This document shows, piece by piece, positions 34,276-39,443 of a stretch of DNA of 39,443 nucleotides. Both the position numbers and the translations under genes were made by a program. The notes below the pieces were generated by a model. It ran no database searches. It was given only the letters and a program-made list of their open reading frames with translations, and had not been told where the DNA came from. This stretch comes from Candidatus Omnitrophota bacterium (GTDB taxonomy: Bacteria; Omnitrophota; Gorgyraeia; Zapsychrales; JAHFFX01): NCBI GenBank assembly GCA_023247725.1, contig JAHFFW010000023.1, forward strand, positions 1-39,443. The letters are read 5' to 3'. Within the stretch, counting starts at the first letter, position 1, and the number at the start of each line of letters is the position of its first letter.

Positions 34276-34616
34276 TTTTGCTTTCCTGCCGAAGGTTGCG
34301 CTCGTGGCGAAGAGGGGAGTTTGCTTTTGAACATGCGCAGCATTCGGTCCGTTACCAAATAGCCACCGACCACGTTGATGGTGGCGCAGGTCATAGCCAA
34401 AACACCCAGAACAGTGCAGAAATTGCTTCCCGGGGTTAAGCCCGTGGCAAGGATAGCGCCAACGATCGTGATCCCGGAAATGGCATTGGAGCCCGACATG
34501 AGCGGTGTATGCAAAATAGAAGGAACCTTGGAAATGAGTTCAACCCCTAAAAATATGGAAATGACAAATAAGAAGATGAGATCAATCAAGGCCGCGGCAT
34601 CCAATTGAGTTTCCAT
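34272..34616 (-). CDS. pntAB: NAD(P) transhydrogenase subunit alpha part 2, PntAB
   Basis: Short membrane subunit of 114 residues with about three spans. ISKVPSILHTPLMSGSNAISG is the characteristic loop of transhydrogenase domain II. In E. coli this region is the C-terminus of PntA; here it is a separate gene, as in Rhodospirillum rubrum. A good AAGGAA ribosome site precedes the start. It lies 10 nt after pntAA and overlaps pntB. Confidence 0.94.
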   Translation of the reverse strand: METQLDAAALIDLIFLFVISIFLGVELISKVPSILHTPLMSGSNAISGITIVGAILATGLTPGSNFCTVLGVLAMTCATINVVGGYLVTDRMLRMFKSKLPSSPRAQPSAGKQK

Positions 34617-34626
34617 AGATTGTTCC

Positions 34627-35760
34627 TTAACTCTTTAGGTTTTTGATTTGTTCGTTGACAATTTGACCCTGGTGAGTCAGAAGACAACCTTTGATAATCT
34701 CGTCATCCAGCTTAAGGCGAAACGCGCGAGCGTCCTTATCCCAATATTCTTCAATAAAATTATGCAAATTGCTTGAGTACATTTGGCTGGCGTGCACGGC
34801 GACTCGACCGGGAAGATTCCCCAGACCAATCACACGAACGCCATTGAGCTCAATTTCTTCGTTGAGTTTTGATCCCTCCACATTGCCACCGGATTCGACC
34901 GCCATGTCGATGACGATCGTGCCTGGGCGCATTTGTGCAAGCATGGATTGGGTCAGAAGAAGAGGAGCCTTGCGTCCGAATAATTGAGCCGTTGTAATCA
35001 CGACATCCGATTGAGCGCAAACTTTGGCCATCCCCAAACGTTGCTTCTCCAATTGTTCGGCGGTCAACGCCTTGGCATACCCTTGCTGGGTTTGACCAGT
35101 TTCACCCAAATCAATTTTGACAAATTTGGCCCCGAGGGACAGGACTTGTTCCTCTACGGCGGGACGTGTGTCGAAGGCCTCAACGCGTGCGCCCAATCGT
35201 CGGGCCGTGGCAATGGCCTGTAAACCGGCCACGCCTACTCCTATAATAAAAACGCGTGCCGGGGTCAGGGTTCCGGCGGGGGTGATGAGCATTGGGAAAA
35301 TTTTGGGTAATCGTTCCGCTGCCAAGATGACCGATACGTACCCGGCCAGATTAGCCTGCGAGCTTAAAGCGTCCATTTTTTGCGCTCGAGTTGTGCGAGG
35401 GATCATTTCCATACTGATGGCGCTGACCTGATGGGTAACGAAGCTTTCGATTAAAAATCGTTCGCCGAAAGGATCTAAAAAACTGATGTGGATGGAGCCT
35501 TTTTTAATGAGAGGAATTTCTTCAATGGGAGGTTTGCGTAAACGAAGGATTAGATCGGCGTTTTGGAAAAGCGCTCCGCGATTGTTTTCTATAGCCGCCC
35601 CGACTTTTCGGTAATCATCGTCAGGAATTCCAATGGAAGAACCAAGTCCAGCTTCGATCGTCACTTGAGCCCCGTTCTTGAGGAGTCGATCGACCGATGC
35701 CGGGATTAAAGCGACCCGCTTTTCTCCGGGATGAATTTCTTTGGGGACGGCGATGAGCAT
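34627..35760 (-). CDS. pntAA: NAD(P) transhydrogenase subunit alpha part 1, PntAA
   Basis: Soluble NAD(H)-binding subunit (domain I), 377 residues from ATG 35760. MLIAVPKEIHPGEKRVALIPASV is the standard opening shared with alanine dehydrogenase. SSQANLAGYVSVILAAE, GVGVAGLQAIATARRLGARVEAFD (Rossmann) and IDMAVESGGNVEGS are transhydrogenase-specific. An upstream TTG would extend it, but that lies before the promoter at 35799-35826. It is first of pntAA-pntAB-pntB, a three-gene split form. No clear ribosome site; the leader should be about 30 nt. Confidence 0.95.
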   Translation of the reverse strand: MLIAVPKEIHPGEKRVALIPASVDRLLKNGAQVTIEAGLGSSIGIPDDDYRKVGAAIENNRGALFQNADLILRLRKPPIEEIPLIKKGSIHISFLDPFGERFLIESFVTHQVSAISMEMIPRTTRAQKMDALSSQANLAGYVSVILAAERLPKIFPMLITPAGTLTPARVFIIGVGVAGLQAIATARRLGARVEAFDTRPAVEEQVLSLGAKFVKIDLGETGQTQQGYAKALTAEQLEKQRLGMAKVCAQSDVVITTAQLFGRKAPLLLTQSMLAQMRPGTIVIDMAVESGGNVEGSKLNEEIELNGVRVIGLGNLPGRVAVHASQMYSSNLHNFIEEYWDKDARAFRLKLDDEIIKGCLLTHQGQIVNEQIKNLKS

Positions 35761-35798
35761 GAAATTGAATTTATTTAGGATTTTAAATTGCAGCTTTA

Positions 35799-35826
35799 AC
35801 AATAGCAAAAGACTTTCCAAAGTCAA
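35799..35826 (-). promoter_or_regulatory. Promoter of the pnt operon
   Basis: Read on the minus strand: TTGACT (35826-35821), 16-bp spacer, TATTGT (35804-35799) with an extended TGC just before it. It is about 40 bp from the pntAA ATG. It diverges from the promoter at 35902-35930. Confidence 0.6.
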
Positions 35827-35901
35827 GAAACAATCCGGGATAATGAGAATGGTCCATCGGTCAATGAAAGTTAGGATTTCATGAGGTTTTTATTTTTGAA
35901 C

Positions 35902-35930
35902 TTGTGTTCACTATGGACATTCGCTAAAAT
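35902..35930 (+). promoter_or_regulatory. Promoter for the GYD-domain gene
   Basis: TTGTGT (35902-35907), 17-bp spacer, TAAAAT (35925-35930), 40 bp before the start. With the divergent pnt promoter it forms a 210-bp regulatory region. Confidence 0.5.
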
Positions 35931-35970
35931 AACCCCCGGAGTCATAACTGAGTGTGCAAAGGAGGCTACC

Positions 35971-36258
35971 ATGGCAACATTTTTTATGTTCGGCAAGTAT
36001 TCCCACGAGGCTTTAAAGAAAATCAGTCCGGAAAGGACTCGTAAGGCAATTAATACCGTGCAGAAATTTGGCGGGCGGGTTAAATCCGTTTATGCCATGC
36101 TCGGTGGCAATGATCTGGTTTTTATTGTAACCTTACCGGGCGCTGCCCAAGCCACAATGGTCTCCATTGCCTTGACTCGGCTGACGGGAATTTCATTCAC
36201 CACCTCCGAGGCCATTCCTGTCGATCAATTCGATAAGTTGGCCAAAGACATGCATTAA
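35971..36258 (+). CDS. GYD-domain protein
   Basis: 95 residues from ATG 35971, directly after an excellent AAAGGAGG ribosome site. The whole protein is one GYD domain (MATFFMFGKYSHEALKKIS, FGGRVKSVYAMLGGNDLVF, LTGISFTTSEAIPVDQF), a small ferredoxin-like alpha/beta fold. Members are widespread, often near stress or photosynthetic genes, with unknown biochemical role. The longer frame upstream to 35881 is not supported because it would begin before the promoter. Confidence 0.9.
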   Translation: MATFFMFGKYSHEALKKISPERTRKAINTVQKFGGRVKSVYAMLGGNDLVFIVTLPGAAQATMVSIALTRLTGISFTTSEAIPVDQFDKLAKDMH

Positions 36259-36279
36259 TTTTTCAGAAAGGAATCCGGT

Positions 36280-36417
36280 ATGAAAAGATCACTGTATGCC
36301 CTGATCGGTTGTTTTTTGTTTCTCATTGTGTTAGGTTGTGAAACCACCCGCGGCTTTGGCAAAGATGTTGAAAAAACCGGGAAGAATATCCAGAAAACCG
36401 TTGATAAAAACGATTAA
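36280..36417 (+). CDS. Entericidin-like small lipoprotein
   Basis: A 45-residue product found by reading the gap. Its signal peptide ends in a lipobox LGC (about 18-20), followed by ETTRGFGKDVEKTGKNIQK, the amphipathic entericidin-type segment (GxGxDxxxxGxxI). AAAGGA lies 9 nt before the ATG. Entericidin A/B are toxin-antidote lipoproteins in E. coli, but related single genes are common and often stress-induced. Here it lies between the GYD gene and msrB with short gaps (21 and 6 nt), so one stress-response operon is likely. Confidence 0.85.
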   Translation: MKRSLYALIGCFLFLIVLGCETTRGFGKDVEKTGKNIQKTVDKND

Positions 36418-36423
36418 AGCCAG

Positions 36424-36987
36424 ATGACAAGGAAAGAAATCGGGAGGACGGGGATCTTTTTTTGCGTTATTGCGTTTTGTTTATTTTTTATTCTTAAGAT
36501 TCAAGGGGAACCAATGGAAAAGAAAGCCTCCACGAGCCAAACCATCAAGATCTTTGATGCTCAAGAAGGATCCTGGAAAGAAGTGGAACCCATCATAAAA
36601 TCCGATGAAAACTGGAAAAAGGTTCTCACTCCGGAACAATTCCGCGTGACCCGAAAGCATGGAACTGAACCTGCCTTTAGCGGTGAATACTGGAATTCGA
36701 AAAAAAAAGGGATCTATCGTTGTGTTGCCTGCGGCACGGATCTTTTTGATTCGGAAACCAAATTTGATTCTGGCACCGGATGGCCCAGTTTTTGGCAACC
36801 GATTGCTCCGGGAAATGTCGGTTTCCATACCGATAAAAGTTTTTTTATGGAGCGTACCGAAGTTCACTGCCCTCGCTGCGGGGCCCATTTAGGACATGTT
36901 TTTGATGATGGCCCGCCTCCCACGGGGAAACGCTACTGCATCAATTCCGCTGCCCTTAAGTTTCAGTCGAAGGAATCCTCTCCATAA
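36424..36987 (+). CDS. msrB: Peptide-methionine (R)-S-oxide reductase MsrB, membrane-anchored
   Basis: Repairs methionine-R-sulfoxide in proteins. The MsrB domain covers about 55-182. Zinc is held by CVAC (100-103) and CPRC (149-152), the catalytic Cys172 is in RYCINSAAL, and the hallmarks SGTGWPSFW and [16 protein letters not shown] are present. From 36424 the 187-residue protein starts with a hydrophobic anchor ([17 protein letters not shown]), placing the enzyme in the periplasm. An internal ATG at 36514 has a better ribosome site (AAGGGG) and would give a cytosolic form. The operon with GYD and entericidin genes suggests oxidative-stress defence. Confidence 0.94.
   Translation: MTRKEIGRTGIFFCVIAFCLFFILKIQGEPMEKKASTSQTIKIFDAQEGSWKEVEPIIKSDENWKKVLTPEQFRVTRKHGTEPAFSGEYWNSKKKGIYRCVACGTDLFDSETKFDSGTGWPSFWQPIAPGNVGFHTDKSFFMERTEVHCPRCGAHLGHVFDDGPPPTGKRYCINSAALKFQSKESSP
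36503..36508 (+). promoter_or_regulatory. Strong internal ribosome site within msrB
   Basis: AAGGGG is 5 nt before the in-frame ATG 36514, better placed than anything before the upstream ATG 36424. It may allow a second, cytosolic MsrB without the membrane anchor. Confidence 0.45.
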
Positions 36988-37214
36988 ATCTTCCAGGCTT
37001 GTAAGACCTGCCTAAGCCCGTTTAAGTTTTGGCTTTCGCTGGAGTTGTTCTCTCCATTCGCCATTAATTGCCATTCCTTTTGATGAAATCCATATCGCCG
37101 CGCAAAAGATAAGAAATTTTTAATTTTAATCTCATCTTCTTTTAATTCTGGTTCTGCTAGATTGCCTGCGTTTGAAAGAAGCCATGGCACACTAGGACAG
37201 TCGGAGTAGCGCAT
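36963..37214 (-). CDS. Possible small hypothetical protein on the minus strand
   Basis: An 83-residue frame from ATG 37214, overlapping the msrB 3' end by 25 nt and filling the otherwise empty 249-nt gap before the next lipoprotein gene. The product is soluble and amphipathic ([33 protein letters not shown]) and looks more protein-like than most antisense frames. It has no recognised domain, no ribosome site and no clear promoter. May be spurious. Confidence 0.28.
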   Translation of the reverse strand: MRYSDCPSVPWLLSNAGNLAEPELKEDEIKIKNFLSFARRYGFHQKEWQLMANGENNSSESQNLNGLRQVLQAWKIYGEDSFD

Positions 37215-37236
37215 GAACGCCAAATGCGGGCAAGGC

Positions 37237-37593
37237 ATGACGAATAGAGGGTTCTTATGGGTCTTTATCGCCATCATAGCGATCATCTTAACGGGTTGTG
37301 CGCACCGGACCAAAATAACCAAAATAGAAACAACGACAGTCAATCATGATATTGACAATGGCGGTTATGTCTATAAGACACGAACTAATGATGCGACAAC
37401 CGTGACCGAAAAAACTGTTACCACGACAACAACCTCAACTGATACTGGCCATGAAGCCAAACCCGAATCCACCACAACCACACAAGAAACTAAACCCCAA
37501 AGGGGGATCTTGAGTTCCACGGTTCACGCCATTGGATATGTGATTGCGTTACCGTTTCGCATTGTCGCCGGAATTTTCCGTTTTATTTTTTAA
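37237..37593 (+). CDS. Threonine-rich lipoprotein
   Basis: 118 residues from ATG 37237 (an upstream ATG 37213 would add eight). A hydrophobic signal ends in the lipobox LTGC, so the product should be lipidated. The mature part is very rich in Thr (TEKTVTTTTTSTDTG and ESTTTTQET), probably a flexible linker. It ends in a hydrophobic segment (SSTVHAIGYVIALPFRIVAGIFRFIF region) that could insert into or lie on a membrane. No known family. Lipid at one end and hydrophobic helix at the other suggest a bridge or envelope anchor; that is inference. Confidence 0.75.
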   Translation: MTNRGFLWVFIAIIAIILTGCAHRTKITKIETTTVNHDIDNGGYVYKTRTNDATTVTEKTVTTTTTSTDTGHEAKPESTTTTQETKPQRGILSSTVHAIGYVIALPFRIVAGIFRFIF

Positions 37594-37709
37594 AGAAAGG
37601 CAAGGTGATTGAAGAGTCAAAATAAGACGAAATAAAATTTTTAAAGACTTCTTATCAGTAAATCTTCCATAATCTTCCCTGAATTCTTCCTTCATTTGAT
37701 CCCACACCC

Positions 37710-37746
37710 CGCGTGGCCCTGAAAAATGCCCGTCAAGGGCCACGCG
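37710..37746 (+). repeat. GC-rich palindrome in the gap 37594-37822
   Basis: CGCGTGGCCCT (37710-37720) and AGGGCCACGCG (37736-37746) are a perfect 11-bp inverted repeat with a 15-nt loop and no T-run. Size and geometry match the palindrome at 21263-21301 (12-bp stem, 15-nt loop), and both loops end with CGTC or CGTCA. The rest of the 229-nt gap shows no gene. Confidence 0.7.
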
Positions 37747-37822
37747 CCCTCCAAATTCCTGGGAAAAACCCTGGTAAAAAATGGCGCCGTCATGTAGCAT
37801 AACAATGGTCTTCGGAGGTTTT

Positions 37823-38116
37823 ATGCGTCTTACTTTTATCACCTTCTTGATTTTCTTGTTGATGAGTTCGGTCGAAGGACTTAATCTAAAGGTTTTTGCG
37901 GATGGCTATGTGGATCTTAAAAGAGGTGAATACCGCCAGGAAGTCTACGAGCCTCCCGAGGCGGTCAATCAACCCAAAGAATCAAAACCTTCGACGGATC
38001 CGCAAGACCCGGGATCTTACAACGTGCCCGCCGATGAAATGAACGTTGAACCGGATGAAGTCCAGACGCGTCCAAAATCCAACCAAGAGAGACCGAAAAA
38101 GGTCTACGCTCGATGA
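37823..38116 (+). CDS. Small secreted protein of unknown function
   Basis: 97 residues from ATG 37823, chosen because GGAGG precedes it at close range. A Sec signal (RLTFITFLIFLLMSSVEG) is followed by LNLKVFADGYVDLKRGEYRQEVYEPPE, then a Pro-, Glu- and Lys-rich hydrophilic tail that looks disordered. I recognise no domain. Eighteen bases separate it from the next gene, so they may share a transcript. Confidence 0.7.
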   Translation: MRLTFITFLIFLLMSSVEGLNLKVFADGYVDLKRGEYRQEVYEPPEAVNQPKESKPSTDPQDPGSYNVPADEMNVEPDEVQTRPKSNQERPKKVYAR

Positions 38117-38134
38117 ACCTACAGGGGTTCAGGA

Positions 38135-38587
38135 ATGGATTCTAGCCTGATTCTGCAGTATCGGAATCGCCGCAACGCACCGGTCATTTTTGATTTGAGC
38201 CAGAGGCGGGTCAAAATTTATTCCGATGTTTTTCAGAAAATTCCGCAGTTCGACATCGCTTTTACCGACATTTTATTGCAGGTGATGGCCGTCCAAAGCA
38301 AGGAAGGGCCGCTTCGAACCGGTTGGGCCGCACAGATCGTTAGGTCTTTCCCTCACCAAGACAATTTATTCGCCCAGCCCGAGGTCTTATCAGATTTTTT
38401 CTTTTCGGAAAATGAAGACATCGTGAAGAAGGAGGCGGAAAAAGTCGCACAGAAGATTGGTTGCCGGATCCTTGCTGAAACTGTGGCTGTGCCGGAAAGA
38501 AAAAAGCAATCTGTCTTCCTCGGCATGGTGACATTATTAATCGGCATTCTTATCATCTTGATCCTTTGGCTAACCCTCAACCGGTAG
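38135..38587 (+). CDS. C-terminally membrane-anchored protein of unknown function
   Basis: 150 residues, ATG 38135 with AGGGG and AGGA upstream. The first 120 residues are soluble, mixed alpha/beta, with no recognised motif (RRNAPVIFDLSQRRVKIYS, EKVAQKIGCRILAETVAVPE). A single hydrophobic segment (about 127-147, FLGMVTLLIGILIILILWLTL) ends the chain, making it a tail-anchored or single-span membrane protein. The rhomboid protease gene follows after an inverted repeat. A role as rhomboid substrate is possible but rests only on proximity. Confidence 0.7.
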   Translation: MDSSLILQYRNRRNAPVIFDLSQRRVKIYSDVFQKIPQFDIAFTDILLQVMAVQSKEGPLRTGWAAQIVRSFPHQDNLFAQPEVLSDFFFSENEDIVKKEAEKVAQKIGCRILAETVAVPERKKQSVFLGMVTLLIGILIILILWLTLNR

Positions 38588-38612
38588 CCATTCGAGGACT
38601 TTCTCATCTGAA

Positions 38613-38655
38613 TTATTCTGCTTCGCCTCACCCACGGCGGGGCGCAGCAGAATAA
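38613..38655 (+). repeat. Inverted repeat upstream of the rhomboid gene
   Basis: TTATTCTGC (38613-38621) and GCAGAATAA (38647-38655) form a perfect 9-bp arm; the interior (TTCGCC ... GGCG) pairs imperfectly, giving a long hairpin. It ends 12 nt before the rhomboid start and has no T-run. It could affect translation of the rhomboid gene or be a dispersed palindromic element. Confidence 0.6.
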
Positions 38656-38667
38656 AATCAATTTTTC

Positions 38668-39321
38668 ATGTTCCCTTATCGTGATGATAATCCTGCCGAA
38701 AGTTTTCCTCTGGTTGCGATCCTTTTGATTGTGGTCAATGCAGCCATTTTCTTGTTTTTAAGCCCCTCAGCCCATTACGAAGAGATTATCCGACAATTTG
38801 GTTTTATTCCCGATCGAGGGGAACCTCTCACATTCCTTACCAGTCTATTTTTGCATGCCAATTTATTGCATCTGGTCTTTAATATGTGGTATTTATGGTT
38901 GTTCGGCGATAACCTCGAGGATCGGTTTGGAAAATTGAATTTTTTGTTCTTTTATCTTCTGGGAGGAGCCTTCTCCTTATTGCTGCATGCATGGACCGTG
39001 GGACCCCAGATGAAAGAGATCCCTTGCATTGGGGCGAGCGGCGCCATTAGCGCGGTGATGGGGGGCTATGTGACACTTTTTCCTCGAGCTAACATCCAAG
39101 TTTTGTTTTTATTTTTTTTTACGATTCAGACCTTCAAAATCAGCGCTCTATTTTTTTTGGGATTTTGGTTCCTGCAACAGCTATTGTTGACGGCCGGAAG
39201 TACAAATAGCGAGATGGTGGCGCCCGTAGCCTATGGGGCGCACATTGGAGGATTTGTTTTTGGAGTCGTCTTTGCCTCAGTGATCAAACACTTATTTCCA
39301 CAAAAGGGTAATATCATATAA
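38668..39321 (+). CDS. Rhomboid-family intramembrane serine protease
   Basis: 217 residues with six hydrophobic spans. The catalytic dyad is Ser124 in IGASGAISAVMGGY and His192 in AHIGGFVFGV. The loop and helix HANLLHLVFNMWYLWLFGDNLED is the family's conserved HxxxN region with WLFG. It cleaves single-span membrane proteins within the lipid bilayer. Active-site residues are intact, so it is likely a functional protease rather than an inactive pseudoprotease. Its substrate is unknown; the anchored protein just upstream is one candidate. Confidence 0.92.
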   Translation: MFPYRDDNPAESFPLVAILLIVVNAAIFLFLSPSAHYEEIIRQFGFIPDRGEPLTFLTSLFLHANLLHLVFNMWYLWLFGDNLEDRFGKLNFLFFYLLGGAFSLLLHAWTVGPQMKEIPCIGASGAISAVMGGYVTLFPRANIQVLFLFFFTIQTFKISALFFLGFWFLQQLLLTAGSTNSEMVAPVAYGAHIGGFVFGVVFASVIKHLFPQKGNII

Positions 39322-39443
39322 AAGGGTTCCTGTAAGTTTTAAATGGGTAAGTAATGGTTATTGAGCTGAGCGAAATCCAGTCGTCCTGTTATCAAGAACA
39401 CAACAGTTCTAAAGTATCGAAACGTGCTGAAGCCCCGGGCCTT
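39322..39443 (+). other. Non-coding end of the window
   Basis: The last 122 bases after the rhomboid stop hold no supported gene. A small inverted repeat AGAAC...GTTCT lies near 39397-39413. The window ends before any following gene could be judged. Confidence 0.4.

Noticed and set aside
37549-37842. 97-residue minus-strand open frame over the palindrome at 37710
   Set aside because: Runs through the palindrome and across a lipoprotein gene end; no start signal or domain.
1-39443. CRISPR array, tRNA/rRNA genes, transposases, prophage, replication origin
   Set aside because: No regularly spaced repeats, no cloverleaf-sized RNA genes in the short gaps, and no mobile-element or replication genes were seen when reading both strands.

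Overview
The window is a densely packed stretch of bacterial chromosome. It has about 38 protein-coding genes I can support, mostly on the + strand, plus one three-gene minus-strand operon at 32.9-35.8 kb. I see no rRNA, tRNA, CRISPR array, insertion sequence or phage gene. The organism is Gram-negative: there is an outer-membrane porin ending in Phe, several lipobox proteins, and periplasmic Sec-signal proteins. It looks respiratory, with citrate synthase, fumarase and proton-translocating transhydrogenase, and it assimilates sulfate through APS. Base composition is near balanced. I cannot assign a phylum; several genes (NADK2-like NAD kinase, NHLRC2-like protein) fit a non-model lineage, possibly PVC/Omnitrophota-like, but that is a guess.

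Layout. (1) 0.1-11.3 kb is a phosphate regulon: pstS-pstC-pstA-pstB, then phoB-phoR, then a Pho-box-like array, then a second complete Pst system (pstS2-pstC2-pstA2 and two adjacent pstB genes), phoU and a GlpE-type rhodanese. (2) 11.3-15.6 kb holds a membrane acyltransferase, a HAD phosphatase, an NADK2-like NAD kinase, a small CbiX/SirB-type chelatase and a MutY carrying an almost complete Nudix box. (3) 15.6-19.6 kb is a sulfate-assimilation operon, rrf2-cysH-cysD-cysNC, with a consensus-like promoter and a perfect palindrome that is probably the Rrf2 operator. (4) 19.6-22.6 kb has a porin with a long leader, an FMN-binding exported protein and SurE. (5) 22.6-32.8 kb has citrate synthase, PepA, the NfeD/slipin pair, fumarase, an NHLRC2-like thioredoxin/NHL protein, alanine dehydrogenase and a PilZ protein, ending at a bidirectional terminator. 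(6) 32.9-35.8 kb is the minus-strand pntAA-pntAB-pntB operon. (7) 35.9-39.3 kb has small envelope or stress genes (GYD protein, entericidin-like lipoprotein, MsrB, a Thr-rich lipoprotein, two unknown proteins) and a rhomboid protease.

The most interesting signal is in the second Pst operon. The two adjacent PstB ATPases carry complementary defects. The first (8760-9521) keeps LSGGQ but has lost the Q-loop Gln and the switch His. The second (9518-10273) keeps Walker A, Q-loop, Walker B and switch His but has LSLEQ in place of LSGGQ. Paired head to tail they would make one good and one degenerate ATP site, the architecture of asymmetric heterodimeric ABC proteins. The upstream single PstB (3086-3976) has every motif intact and should be an ordinary homodimer. 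A second notable signal is the CysNC fusion: its APS-kinase half has lost its P-loop Ser/Thr and its DGDN motif, next to a CysH with the cysteine pattern of an APS reductase, which would not need PAPS.
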